A DNA stretch of 64,000 nucleotides from Ogataea parapolymorpha DL-1 (GCF_000187245.1 NC_027861.1:868001-932000), one strand, 5' to 3'; positions 25,603 through 35,900 are shown, counted from the first letter of the stretch. Made by a program: numbers and translations. Notes: generated by a model not told the origin, from the letters alone.

Positions 25603-26391
25603 ATGCTCCAATCCGACGCAGATGACCTGGCAGCTGTCCTGGTGACACTTGCAGTATCGTGTGTTGCCTATCTTCGCAACTTTTTTGACGAAGCCCATTT
25701 TGACGACAGTAAGGTGTTTGACGGAGCAGATTCCCTTAACGTGAAAATCCTCAAAAGGGGAATCTCCCTTAGAGCAGATTTACTCAACGACTGGATGGAC
25801 AACGTAATTGCAGCAATAGTCTCCAGACAAGTCACCGCTTTCTGTTTTTATGTCAAGCCCGATCCAGCCCATAATTCCTTTATCGAGTCCTACTTTTTCG
25901 AGATCGACTACACAAACAGATCCCACCAGGACTATAACTCTCAATTGTATCATATACTAAAAAGGCTGATTGCATTTGCCCAGAATTTAAACGAACTGCC
26001 CCCAGAACGCTACTTATCTCTCAGTCTCGTATCCAACGACCAAACGTTTGCTCCTCCCCTATTCCAGGCTTCCGACAGTCCGTGTTTGACAGGAATTGAC
26101 GAATCCTTCGAGATGGAGAACTGTGGCACATTCAAGACCCAGAAGCACGTCATCGTCCTCAGAGTGTTAGCAGGCAACGCAAAAGACGGGTGTTTCCCAA
26201 TGGATCCACTGGCCTACACGGATTTAGAGCCTTCGCAGACGGCGCTCGAGCTGAGAACCGCAGCGACCTCGCGATACGGCGACACGCAGGACGACATTCT
26301 TGGCGTCTCTTTCCAAACGCAAAGCTCGTCAACGTTGGAAAAACCGTCCTCATCACTGGACACCACCTGCTACTCTGCAGAGTCGAAATAA
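25603..26391 (+). CDS. HORMA-domain protein, Hop1-like, short form
   Basis: A 262-residue protein with an N-terminal HORMA domain: LVTLAVSCVAYLRNFFDEAHFDD, then LNVKILKRG, LLNDWMDNVIAAIVSRQVTAFCFYVKP and SYFFEIDY, the helix-strand order seen in Hop1, Mad2 and Rev7. The RNFF-E--F-D opening and DLL-DWM block look closest to meiotic Hop1. Unlike Hop1 of about 600 residues, there is no central zinc-finger/PHD region; after the HORMA core only a Ser/Thr-rich tail (TQSSSTLEKPSSSLDTTC) remains, which may hold the closure motif or phosphosites. The next gene starts 37 bp downstream, so truncation by frameshift is unlikely. HORMA is clear, Hop1 identity probable. Confidence 0.7.
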   Translation: MLQSDADDLAAVLVTLAVSCVAYLRNFFDEAHFDDSKVFDGADSLNVKILKRGISLRADLLNDWMDNVIAAIVSRQVTAFCFYVKPDPAHNSFIESYFFEIDYTNRSHQDYNSQLYHILKRLIAFAQNLNELPPERYLSLSLVSNDQTFAPPLFQASDSPCLTGIDESFEMENCGTFKTQKHVIVLRVLAGNAKDGCFPMDPLAYTDLEPSQTALELRTAATSRYGDTQDDILGVSFQTQSSSTLEKPSSSLDTTCYSAESK

Positions 26392-26428
26392 ATCGCGACG
26401 CGTCGGAAATATTCTTTGCGTAAACAAC

Positions 26429-26701
26429 ATGTCCACCAGAGAAAGACAGATACAACACCTAAACCACCAGCTGGGCGAGCTCCAGCGCAACCTGCTGTAT
26501 ATGAGCAAGCTTTGCGACAAGACGGCGACGCAGTTTCGCTCGATCAAGAACTTCGGCGAGCTGCAGGCGTCTGTGTTTATGAGTTCCCACGCGGTGTTCC
26601 AGGTTTACAGCGAGAAAAAAGAAGTCAGAAGACAGGAGCTGCTTAAGGAAATGCAGGAGGACAGGAATGAGGACGCAATGGACGACGAAAGCGAGAAATA
26701 A
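26429..26701 (+). CDS. HSK3: DASH/Dam1 complex subunit Hsk3
   Basis: A 90-residue helical protein from the ATG at 26429: RQIQHLNHQLGELQRNLLYMSKLCDKTATQFRSIKNFGELQASVFMSSHAVFQVY, then a charged tail. The pattern L--L---L--L--NL------LC------ followed by I--LG--A-LFMS matches my recollection of fungal Hsk3, a small subunit of the Dam1/DASH ring coupling kinetochores to microtubules. The acidic/basic tail after residue 65 is longer than in S. cerevisiae. It starts 37 bp after the HORMA gene and ends 48 bp before the MoaD gene, all on the same strand. Confidence 0.78.
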   Translation: MSTRERQIQHLNHQLGELQRNLLYMSKLCDKTATQFRSIKNFGELQASVFMSSHAVFQVYSEKKEVRRQELLKEMQEDRNEDAMDDESEK

Positions 26702-26749
26702 GCGTATTCGTTGGGAAACTGTGCTGCGAAATTTATTAATTTTTAAAGT

Positions 26750-27037
26750 ATGGTCGCAGTTGCTATCGAATATTTCGGGCCCGCAAAAACATATACAAAC
26801 GGCGTGGCGCACGAGAGAGTAGAGCTGACAGAGCCGGCAACGCTTAACACGCTAATTCAGCACGTCGGTCGCTCGTACTCGTCCGAATTCGCTCAATATA
26901 TCGTCTCCAGCTGTGGAGTCGTGGTCAATGAGGACTACGTGGAAACCGAGCGCATAGGCATCGAATTCTTCGGTAAAAACATTGCTCTCCAGTCAGGCGA
27001 CGTGGTAGGCATCATTCCGCCAGTTTCAAGTGGATAA
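26750..27037 (+). CDS. Molybdopterin synthase small subunit (MoaD/MOCS2A type)
   Basis: A 95-residue ubiquitin-fold sulfur carrier. The N-terminus (VAVAIEYFGPAKTYT) and the C-terminal block NEDYVETERIG...LQSGDVVGIIPPVSSG match MoaD/MOCS2A/CnxG: the IPP-VS-G ending inserts into the large subunit MoaE, where a C-terminal thiocarboxylate donates sulfur to make molybdopterin. The final residues are Ser-Gly rather than Gly-Gly; only the terminal Gly is needed for the thiocarboxylate. A Mo-cofactor gene fits a nitrate-assimilating yeast, because nitrate reductase needs Mo-cofactor. Urm1 was considered, but the IPP-VS ending favours MoaD. Confidence 0.82.
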   Translation: MVAVAIEYFGPAKTYTNGVAHERVELTEPATLNTLIQHVGRSYSSEFAQYIVSSCGVVVNEDYVETERIGIEFFGKNIALQSGDVVGIIPPVSSG

Positions 27038-27070
27038 CGAAACTACTTGCCACTATATACAACGTTCCGT

Positions 27071-27604
27071 CTACTCCTTCAGTTCGCCCGACTCGACGAT
27101 TTTTATCTCGGCAGTGGTACGACCGCTCTGCGAGCCGAACGACTCAATCTTCTTCACAGTGGAGTCGTAGCCCTCAACGACCTCGCCAAAGACAACGTGG
27201 GCGCCGTCCAGCCATGGACAAGGCACGGTGGTGATGAAAAATTGCGATCCATTGGTGTCAGGACCGGCATTGGCCATGGAAAGAAGACCCGGCTTGGAGT
27301 GCTTTTTCTGGAAGTTCTCGTCTTGGAATTTGCCTCCGTAGATGGACTTGCCCCCGTATCCGTTGAAGTGAGTGATGTCGCCACCTTGCAGCATGAAATT
27401 CGGAATCACTCTGTGGAAAATGGAGTCCTTGTATCCAAAGCCCTTCTCGCCGGTGCACAGAGCTCTGAAGTTCTCGGCAGTCTTTGGAACAACCTTGTCG
27501 TAAAGGTCGAACACCACACGAGGCTGTTTTTCGCCATTGATCGCGATGTCAAAGTAGCACTTGACTAGGCTGGCACGGGAAGTGGAAAAAGCTCTTTTGT
27601 ACAT
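27071..27604 (-). CDS. CPR3: Mitochondrial cyclophilin (peptidyl-prolyl isomerase)
   Basis: A 177-residue cyclophilin with a short basic N-terminal extension ([15 protein letters not shown]) ahead of [60 protein letters not shown]. The catalytic Arg ([14 protein letters not shown]), the FFIT strand and the cyclosporin-contact Trp ([13 protein letters not shown]) are present. The presequence-like extension points to mitochondria, as for yeast Cpr3, which speeds folding of imported proteins. It is convergent with the MoaD gene, 33 bp apart. A cytosolic Cpr1-type form is less likely given the extension. Confidence 0.9.
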   Translation of the reverse strand: MYKRAFSTSRASLVKCYFDIAINGEKQPRVVFDLYDKVVPKTAENFRALCTGEKGFGYKDSIFHRVIPNFMLQGGDITHFNGYGGKSIYGGKFQDENFQKKHSKPGLLSMANAGPDTNGSQFFITTVPCPWLDGAHVVFGEVVEGYDSTVKKIESFGSQSGRTTAEIKIVESGELKE

Positions 27605-27680
27605 GTTGGTATACTAGGTAATTTTTTGAAAAATATTGCTTTATAAATTAGGTATTTTGCGTCTATCGACGCGACGGTCA

Positions 27681-30020
27681 TCATAGTTTGCGTTGCAGTT
27701 TCGTTAGAGCGTCGCCGACAACTTTGAGGTTGGCGGCGAAGGTGTCATAGTCCGCAGACCGGAGCGGCTCTTCCAGCCCTGCAAGGACACAGACGTGCTG
27801 TGAGTCACGGGAGGGGGCGAAAATGAGGTGGCGGATCCACGCGCGGTCTATAAGCACCGGGTCCGTCACAAACAGCCGGTCCAGCGAACGCACCTTCAGG
27901 TTAGCCACTTTGATTTTGATGGCGATCTTGATTTTTGTGAGCAGCTTGAACCACGGGTAGTCTTGGAGAATTTGTTTTTGCAAAAGCTTGATGTTTGAAT
28001 CGAAACTCGAGCTCTTTTTCAACAATATCTGGAAAAGTGTGTCCATCTCGTCAACTTTTGTTCCCAGCCGTTTATTGGACTCGTCGTCACAGATGCGGTC
28101 GAACCAATAAGATGGCACCTTGTCGACTATGTGTTTATAACGTGAATGTATGGCAGCGACGTAGTCGTAGGTTCTCACATGGAGAATTTCCTTTTCGCTG
28201 AGATGGAGCACAAACAGGCCTGCGAATTGCGCCATGACGTTGGGGAATTTGAGGTCTGGGTCCAGGCGAGTGTACCATTCGAGCGAATCTGACAGAGAGT
28301 TGAAGTATGGCACGGGGTCTGTGTCTTTATTGTTTGAAAAGCCGAGGTTTAGCGACGGTATGCCTAAATGGTTCTGGAACACAGAGTAGTCTCCCATTCC
28401 GGTCGAGATCAACCCCATCGACGAATTCGATGTGGTGAAGTACTGATGGAGCGTCTGTTTGTCATTCACCATCACCTGCTTCATCACTTTCAGCAGCAGC
28501 TCGTTGAAAAGTGGGTGGCTCTCTATTTTCACTTGCGAGCCATTTAATTTATCCAAGTTGATGTAGAGAATATTGTTTTTCGCGAGCTTGGTGGAGTAGA
28601 ACTCTCCAAACTCTGTGGACCCCAGCAGGCCGTAGCTGGACCCGTCCCAGGATATAAGCTTGATGGTTCTGAGCGGTTTCCAGCCGAGCTTGACAAGCTC
28701 GTCGAATCCCCTGGCCAGCTCCATCATGGCCACATGGCCGCCCGAAACGCCCCCTAGGCCTCCGATTGAGTCTCTAGACGCGCCAATAATCAGCTCCTCA
28801 TCCTTGATCACGCCGGGTATCTCGTTCACAATATTGTAAATTGGCTTAATTTTATACTCAACGATGTTGAGCAGATCAAGGGAGTAGCTCGAGGGCCCGC
28901 ACGAGTAGGAAAAATCCAGGTCGCCATGCCAGCCCACATCCGGACCCTTCAGGGTCTTTAATATAGGCTCGATGTCCTCGTAGCTGAGCGGCAAGGAGGG
29001 GATTTTCGGAATAGTTTTCGGCTCCACTCTGTGAGCAAAAAGCGTCGAAGACCAACCAGGCGTCGTCGGGTCGCCCGGCTGCTCAGCAAGGAAACTGACT
29101 GTTTCCTTGTCCACGCTGGACGGTTTCCGCGCAGGCCCCGACGGAAACGGTTTGCGGCCGTTTTTCACTCTCTGCTGTCCGTCGTCGTAGGGGTCAGAGT
29201 ACACTAGAACGGCAGAAATTCCGTGTTCCTGGGCAATCTTAATTTTGCGATCGACGCTAATCTGTCCGCGTCGAACAATGCCAATTAGACCGCCCACCTC
29301 GACGCCGGCCTTGCGAACAGCTTCGTAATCGTGTTCCAGGCCATAATTCAAATAGACAAACTCGGAATTGACAGTCCCGTTGGCAGAGTACGGATGGAAC
29401 GACAAAAGCTCGCTTTCTTTCAACTTTGCTTCGTAGACCAACTTATCACCGTCGTACATCTTCAGGTGCGTCTTCAGAGGCCTGCCCATCCAGGTCTCGT
29501 ATTTGTCAGAGTACGTTCTAAACTGGTAGTTCTTCTTGAAGAAAGACTCCGCGGCCTCGTGGTTTTTTCCAGGCAAGTGAACATCGCGCTCCATAAACTC
29601 CATGTAGCTCTTGACATTGTTCTTGAAGTTGAGCTGGGTCAAAAATAATCGCGAACAGTCGTCAAAGGTAAGAAACTCGCCATGGAGACGTCGTAAGTCC
29701 CTGTCCAACGAGGTCCGCGGAAGGAATATCAGATTGAAGAGGAAGATGAATAGACACCCAAACACACACACAGACAGAAACCGGCGACGCTGGATCTGCT
29801 CCCAGGTCACGTTAGTAGCAACTATCATAGAGTTTGTTATAGATTCTGTAAGACTGCGAGAACGCCTTAATACCGGCTCATTATCATTAATGCTTCCGTA
29901 AGCAAGGGACGCTTTGCGGGAGTTAGACCGGGAATTGTTGGACGAGAGAAGATGGCCGAGGTAATCGTCCTGAGCAATCGACTGACCCGACAGAGCCGGG
30001 TTCGGAAAGGGTTCTGTCAT
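27681..30020 (-). CDS. Transferrin-receptor-like pseudo-peptidase (Tre1/Tre2-type, M28 family)
   Basis: A 779-residue type II membrane protein: Ser-rich cytosolic tail 1-78, TM about 81-101 (FLSVCVFGCLFIFLFNLIFLP), a PA-like apical region and an M28 peptidase-like domain. Zinc sites of the glutamate carboxypeptidase family are eroded: the expected GNHRDAW motif reads GASRDSIGG, and SWDAEEFGL reads SWDGSSYGL, so the first His and the catalytic Glu pair are gone. This fits yeast Tre1/Tre2, inactive receptor-like proteins that with Bsd2 and Rsp5 direct metal transporters to the vacuole, and matches their length. Vps70 is the alternative but is expected to keep more of the metal site. No PPxY motif is seen in the tail. 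Confidence 0.8.
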   Translation of the reverse strand: MTEPFPNPALSGQSIAQDDYLGHLLSSNNSRSNSRKASLAYGSINDNEPVLRRSRSLTESITNSMIVATNVTWEQIQRRRFLSVCVFGCLFIFLFNLIFLPRTSLDRDLRRLHGEFLTFDDCSRLFLTQLNFKNNVKSYMEFMERDVHLPGKNHEAAESFFKKNYQFRTYSDKYETWMGRPLKTHLKMYDGDKLVYEAKLKESELLSFHPYSANGTVNSEFVYLNYGLEHDYEAVRKAGVEVGGLIGIVRRGQISVDRKIKIAQEHGISAVLVYSDPYDDGQQRVKNGRKPFPSGPARKPSSVDKETVSFLAEQPGDPTTPGWSSTLFAHRVEPKTIPKIPSLPLSYEDIEPILKTLKGPDVGWHGDLDFSYSCGPSSYSLDLLNIVEYKIKPIYNIVNEIPGVIKDEELIIGASRDSIGGLGGVSGGHVAMMELARGFDELVKLGWKPLRTIKLISWDGSSYGLLGSTEFGEFYSTKLAKNNILYINLDKLNGSQVKIESHPLFNELLLKVMKQVMVNDKQTLHQYFTTSNSSMGLISTGMGDYSVFQNHLGIPSLNLGFSNNKDTDPVPYFNSLSDSLEWYTRLDPDLKFPNVMAQFAGLFVLHLSEKEILHVRTYDYVAAIHSRYKHIVDKVPSYWFDRICDDESNKRLGTKVDEMDTLFQILLKKSSSFDSNIKLLQKQILQDYPWFKLLTKIKIAIKIKVANLKVRSLDRLFVTDPVLIDRAWIRHLIFAPSRDSQHVCVLAGLEEPLRSADYDTFAANLKVVGDALTKLQRKL

Positions 30021-30215
30021 GTTCTTTCGGAAGCGGCGGAATTCAGGAACCGGGGGGCCGTCAAGAAATACAGCCGCAGAGTGTTATAAAATGGGTGTTT
30101 CAGGGCTGCAACACGCTGCTGGTATATTACTAATTTGCCTTTCTATTCAATCGTCTAGATAAATAATAATCTGCCCAGCCATTTTTGCCAAGAGCACGCT
30201 TCACGTCCCCCATAT

Positions 30216-30240
30216 GGTCACGTGGCCTTGTGGTCACGTG
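30216..30240. promoter_or_regulatory. Two CACGTG E-boxes (direct repeat) at the 3' end of TPS2
   Basis: GGTCACGTG occurs at 30216-30224 and again at 30232-30240 (16-bp period). The boxes overlap the last TPS2 codons and stop, and lie about 200 bp upstream of the TRE1-like ATG on the same strand, a usual promoter distance. Cbf1- or Pho4-type bHLH factors bind CACGTG. Confidence 0.45.
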
Positions 30241-32770
30241 ATCCGGCCGACGCCTGGTACGCCTGTCTGGCCTTCTCAGACCGCAGTGCACTCTCGCTGT
30301 TCTTCAAATGGCCTCTATCGTCCAGTTCGACCGTTCCTGCGGTGTCAAACAGCGACACCTGGCCCACAAGCAAACCAAGCGTGTCCAACACCTGGTCTGG
30401 GTCCGACAGATACGCTTTGGCCACCGTCTCTTTGTTAGCCGGGCCCACTGTCACCGGGTAGATGCCACGAGGCTCCTTGATCGTAACCAGTTTCTTGTCT
30501 TTCCAATTTTGCTCAATGATGTTCAACACCTTGAACATGTCCTCGTCTGTTGTGTCGTCTCCTAGACACAAGATAAAATCTGGCATTTGCTCAAAAGTGC
30601 GCGGCTGCTGCACCAGAGGGTCAGAATTGAGCACGAGTCGGCGCACTATTTCTCCCTTGTTGACAAACGATGGCCGCACCTCGACGTTGGCCTTTCCAGC
30701 CATCACTTCGACGTCGTAGGCGGCCATTCGTTCCAGCAAGTCTGCCTTGCACTTTGCTGCCTGGAATTTTCCTAGCTCTGGGTCCGACTGTCTATAATGC
30801 CAAACGATGGCGGCCTTCTTCTTCTCGATGAACGAGCCAGGCGTTCTCTCGGCGTATCTTTTGAGAATTTCCTCCACCTCTTCTCTCCAAAGCATTTCGT
30901 AACGTTCGGCCAGGTTGATCCATTCTTTGTGGCCTGCTTTTTTCAGGAAACAGCCGTGTTCGGCACTTAGGCCAACCTCAGGGAACTGCGAGCCGATCCA
31001 CTTCTCCAAAAACTCCTGGTCCCTGCCACTGATGATCCAGATCTCGTTCTTGGGATCTTTGACCAGTGCTTTGAGGACATTGATCAGCCGTGCCGAAGGA
31101 ATGGCCGCGTTTGGATCGCGCACAATTGGTGCCAGTGTCCCGTCGTAGTCAAACAAAAACAAACGACGTCCTGCTCTTGTATAATCCTCCAGCAACATCG
31201 GTTTGTTCAAATACGGCGTACCGTGTTTCGAGTTCAGCTTCACCACAAAGTCCATCAGGCTCTGCAAAAAATGGCACGTCCAGTCCTGGTTCGTGTTATT
31301 GCACACAGACCGATACAATTTGGCCTCCAAAGCGGCTTTTCTGTCGTCGCTCATCAGCAGACACTCGTTGATGGAGTTTGCCACTCCAACGGCATCCCAG
31401 GGATTCACTTGAACACAGTCCTGCAGAACGCTTGCCGTGCCACTGAATTCAGACAGTAACAGTGGCGATTTGGACTCTTTCTGGCACACAATGTACTCCA
31501 GAGCCGTTGTGTTCATTCCGTCTCTGATGGACGTGATCATACACAGATCGGCGGCCCGTAATAAAGCCAAGTACTCGTCTCTGTCCACCTTCATGTTGTA
31601 ATTCTGCACAGGGGTGTACTCCAGCGAGCCATACTTGGCATTGATGTTCGAAACCAGCTCGTTGACCTTCTTGTCCAGCTTAGAGCTGTGGTAGAACGGC
31701 TTGAAAGAGACCTGGATCAGAACAACCTTGCCCCGCCATTCGGGATAGATGTCCAGGAACATCTCAAAGGCCTGCAATTTCTGAACCACACCGCGCACCA
31801 GATCGAGTCTGTCTCTGCCGATGATGATTTTGCGGTTGCCGTTGAGCTGTTTGAGCGTCTGCACTTTCGACTCGACGCTTTCTGTGAAGGCGTTGTGCTC
31901 AAACTTGGCTACGTCAATGCCCAACGGCAACGTCACCACTTTTACGTTGGACGAGTGGATGTGCACCCCGTCCGGCGTCACCTCGTAGCCAAGCAGTCTA
32001 GCACAACAACTGATAAAATGTCTGGCAAAAGAGTGGTTCTGGAACCCAACCTGGTTGGCTCCCAGCATGCCGTCCAACAGCAGCTTCCGCTTGCTCAAAC
32101 ACTTGAAGTATTCCGACGATGGGAACGGAACATGAAGAAAATGGCCAATATAGGCCTGTGGAAACTCCATTCGCAGAATCTGCGGCAACAGCAGCAAGTA
32201 GTAGTCGTGGACCCAGATAATGTCTCCTGGCCGGTATATGGCCTTGATTTTGGCGGCATATGCCTCGTTGAATTTCACGTAGTCGTGCCACCATTGGGCC
32301 TCCTCGCGGCCGTCGCTGGGAGCCGGCTGCATGTAATGGAACGTGGGCCAGATCACGTTTTCGGCATACTTCCGCCATCTTTCCTGGTCTTTGCGCAAAA
32401 GCCACACAGGATGGATGTTCTCGTCGTTGTTTGCCTCGTGAATTTTTTTCGTCACGTATTCCTTGTCGTTGTCGTCCAGATACAGAGGATCGTTCTCAAT
32501 GGACTGATTCGTAGGAATCGAGTGCGGAACACTCTCGTTGTACGAGTATAGCTCGCCGGTCCAGGCAATCAAGTGAGACTCCCAATTGGTGGCCTCATTC
32601 AAGAACGCGTTCGACGCATGCAACGCAGAGCTCCCTCTGAGCGGTTTCAAGTCCCATTTGCCATTTTTAGTCTTGTAGATTTGGTTCGGCAGTTGCGTCA
32701 TGCAATTAAGAATCCGTCCGCTCACCTTTATCGGCGCAGACTCGAAATCTTTGGGGTCAATGCGGGTCAT
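30218..32770 (-). CDS. TPS2: Trehalose-6-phosphate phosphatase
   Basis: An 850-residue protein from the ATG at 32770 (MTRIDPKDFES); the upstream frame extension uses a non-ATG codon. Residues to about 500 form a GT20 trehalose-phosphate synthase-like domain (IIWVHDYYLLLLPQILR, GRDRLDLVRGV, LVSNINAKYGS); the C-terminal part is the HAD phosphatase with LFLFDYDGTLAPIV near residue 540, WIISGRDQEFLEKW, and FILCLGDDTTDEDMF near 738. The layout is that of yeast Tps2, which dephosphorylates trehalose-6-phosphate in the TPS complex for stress-protective trehalose. The last codons of the gene contain two CACGTG boxes that lie in the promoter of the downstream TRE1-like gene. Confidence 0.95.
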   Translation of the reverse strand: MTRIDPKDFESAPIKVSGRILNCMTQLPNQIYKTKNGKWDLKPLRGSSALHASNAFLNEATNWESHLIAWTGELYSYNESVPHSIPTNQSIENDPLYLDDNDKEYVTKKIHEANNDENIHPVWLLRKDQERWRKYAENVIWPTFHYMQPAPSDGREEAQWWHDYVKFNEAYAAKIKAIYRPGDIIWVHDYYLLLLPQILRMEFPQAYIGHFLHVPFPSSEYFKCLSKRKLLLDGMLGANQVGFQNHSFARHFISCCARLLGYEVTPDGVHIHSSNVKVVTLPLGIDVAKFEHNAFTESVESKVQTLKQLNGNRKIIIGRDRLDLVRGVVQKLQAFEMFLDIYPEWRGKVVLIQVSFKPFYHSSKLDKKVNELVSNINAKYGSLEYTPVQNYNMKVDRDEYLALLRAADLCMITSIRDGMNTTALEYIVCQKESKSPLLLSEFSGTASVLQDCVQVNPWDAVGVANSINECLLMSDDRKAALEAKLYRSVCNNTNQDWTCHFLQSLMDFVVKLNSKHGTPYLNKPMLLEDYTRAGRRLFLFDYDGTLAPIVRDPNAAIPSARLINVLKALVKDPKNEIWIISGRDQEFLEKWIGSQFPEVGLSAEHGCFLKKAGHKEWINLAERYEMLWREEVEEILKRYAERTPGSFIEKKKAAIVWHYRQSDPELGKFQAAKCKADLLERMAAYDVEVMAGKANVEVRPSFVNKGEIVRRLVLNSDPLVQQPRTFEQMPDFILCLGDDTTDEDMFKVLNIIEQNWKDKKLVTIKEPRGIYPVTVGPANKETVAKAYLSDPDQVLDTLGLLVGQVSLFDTAGTVELDDRGHLKNSESALRSEKARQAYQASAGSRDHKAT

Positions 32771-32949
32771 TTTTGTAGTATAAAGATATATTTGAATTTT
32801 CAATTTATGGTCAACTGTCACCTGTGATAAAATATTCGGTTGCTATCAAATAAATTCCAGAAAAAAACATCCGCGAAGGTGGACGTGAAAATTCCGGGGC
32901 ACATTACGTGGACTATTAGCAATACATCTCTAGCAAAAATGCGGCCGCA

Positions 32950-35900
32950 CTAGGACCGGATGCAGATCTTGGATCCATCCTTCAGACGGCTCATGTCGTC
33001 GCCGCTGCCCGAGCTGCTCGCTGTGGTGGCAGGCGTGTCGACGGCACTGGTCCCTGCAACAGGGGCCTTTCTGTTGTGGGTCATGTGAGACTGGACCAGA
33101 TGGCCGGCCGCAAGGGCAGAACAGAGCGAAAGCTCGGCAGCCAACACGGCAGATGCAACGATCTTGGCCAGCTGTCTCGCATTGGCTCCTGGTTCTGTTG
33201 GATGCGGACCCTTCACTCCCAGAAGCTCAAGCATGGCTCCTTGAGGCTCCAGAACAGTACCTCCTCCAATGGTTCCCACCTCGATAGATGGCATGGAAAC
33301 GGAAATTTGTAGGTCACCGTTAGGCAGCTTGTTCATCAGTGTGATACAGTTGGAACTCTCGACGTTTTGCGCAGGATCCTGTCCCGTTGCAAGATAAACG
33401 GCAGTCACCAGGTTAGCGGCGTGGGCATTGAATCCACCAACCGACCCAGCCATGGCAGACCCAATGAGGTTCTTGGACACGTTCAGCTCCACCAATGCAT
33501 CCACATCTGACTTGAGCACCTTGCGAACCGTTTCTGCAGGAACAATGGCAGCAGCAACAACGCTCTTACCACGACCTTCAATCCAGTTGATGGCGGCAGC
33601 TTTCTTATCAGTACAGTAGTTTCCTGACAACGAAATGATCTCCATGTCATCGAACCCACACTCGTTAATCATGTAATTCAACGCATACTCGACTCCCTTG
33701 GAAATCATGTTCATTCCCATAGCATCACCTGTGGTGGTCTTGAACCGGATGAAAAGCAGCGTTCCGGCCATGGCAGTTTGAAGATGCTGCAGTCTGGCAA
33801 ATCTGGAAGTGGAGTTGAACGCACTCTTCATCACCTTTTGCCCCTCCTCCGAATCAAGCCACATCTTGGCAGCTCCACTGCGGGCTAGTGTAGGGAAGGA
33901 GATGCATGGCCCTCTGGTCATTCCGTCATTGGTCAAAACCGTCTGGACACCTCCTCCAGCATTGATGGCCTTGCAACCTCTCATAGTTGAAGCAACCAAA
34001 CATCCTTCCGTGGTGGCCATTGGAATGTGGTAAGGAACACCGTCAATTATCATAGGACCAGCAACACCAACGGGTATGGGCATAAAGCCGATCACGTTCT
34101 CACAGCATGCACCGAACACTCTGTCATAGTCGTAGTGTTTCCATGGAAGTCTTCCTGTGTTCAAAACAGGAGCATCAGCAAGTTTAGCAATGGCTTTCCG
34201 ACGAACAACAACAGCTCGAGTCTTATCCTCCAGTTGTTTTTCCAAAGCATACAATGGAAGCTTGCCCGAAGTGACCAGCTCTGCAACTTCTTCATTTGAG
34301 CACTCCTTCACATTTCCTGCTTTCATGATACCCAAAAGTTCCTCAAGAGAACGTTTTGGTGTCAAGGCTTTGATCTCCAACGAATCGGCATCGCTGCCAG
34401 ATTGTTCGTCAGTAAATCCCTCGTCAATGATTTGAGCCTCTTTCACATCGTCAGAACTTGAGTTGCTGGATCTTGGGATAACAACCGAAGGAGCTGGCTT
34501 AAGGATGACTTTGCGTTGTTCCACAGCCCTTTGCTTCTTCTTTTCCTTCTTTTTGATTTCGCGTGTCTCATCTATATGAGCATTTGTGGCATTCAGAAGG
34601 TAGATATTGATTGCGACGCTGATTCCAGCCAGAACAAACAAAAACTTTCCAACAAGTGGGTCCGAGATGGCTTTGGAAAGTCTCTCAAAGAAATGCAAAG
34701 CAAGATCTTCTGTCTTGGTGAACCAGTCGACTCTGCTGTATACTCTTGTTGGCATAACCGTGATTAGGGTTCCGTGGCTTCCAATCGGAATGTTCATGGC
34801 AACAGACTTCGACAGAGATGGCGAAAAGGTGGAGAACAAGTTGATAGGCTGGTAGTCAGCAGAATCATCGTAAAGCCAGGAAGTTCCCAATGCAAACAAA
34901 TGCAACGAAATGAATCCCACAATCATGGCCACCTTAAAACTCACAATGTTGCTGTTATGACGGAACAAGTCAGTCGGAAGTTCTGCAGAGGCAGCAACGC
35001 TCTCTGCAACAGTCTCATTGATACCGTCTTCCTCCAAGAACTGCTTGAGCTCAATCTCCTTATGCACCTTGTTGATCTGAGCCTTCAAAGACAAGATGGA
35101 AGAGTAGAATGTAAATGTGAAAAACAAGTCCACGGCAAGAATCAAAGCAGCCATAATGCAGAAATTCATTAAGCCAGTAAGGTTTGGAGCCAAAATTGAG
35201 CATAGCAAAAAGCAAGCAATAATGATGGATTGGTCCTTGATCAGTGGGATCGCAGTTGTGGATTTCACCACGCTTGATATTGTTTTTGGAATGTCGGTGT
35301 TTGACTCTGATCTCAGAGCTTTAAGCACTGGTTTGGTGAATGCAATCTTGTGCTTAAATCCAATGGTTGCCACCAAAAAGGGAAGCCCCTCACTCAGCGA
35401 GATAAGTGGAACTTTCAAGTTAAACAAGAAAATACCAATAGCGAGTGCAAACAGAAAAGCAATACCTGAAGAGAGCAGGGAGCCAAACGCAAGCCAAAAG
35501 TTAGAGCCGAGCTTCTTCATTTCAAAAAACAATTGGGCAAAAGTGAACCACATTGCTCCGTACGCAACGGTTACCAAAATGATATCGAACGGCTCTGCAC
35601 CTTTGATCAAGCCCTCAACTTTCGTAAATAGAGACTTGAGATATTCATAATATTTTCCGATACGATGGATACTCCTCACTTTGAACTGAACACCATCTTT
35701 GTTTGTCATTGTCGCGAATTTCTCGTATAGAGTCTCTGTGGAAGCAAAGTCAGAAAGCAGAATTTTTTCATTTTCCTCCATTCCCACGAGCAGGTTATCG
35801 TGCACTGGGAGGTCGGCGCCTCCGACTCTTTTGAACTTGAATGGAGTAAGAGAGTAATGGTCTGCAGATTCATATGCTGACGGATTTTCAACTTGCGACC

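Noticed and set aside
31688..32551. Long plus-strand open frame opposite TPS2
   Set aside because: Antisense shadow of a conserved gene; no motif or start context.
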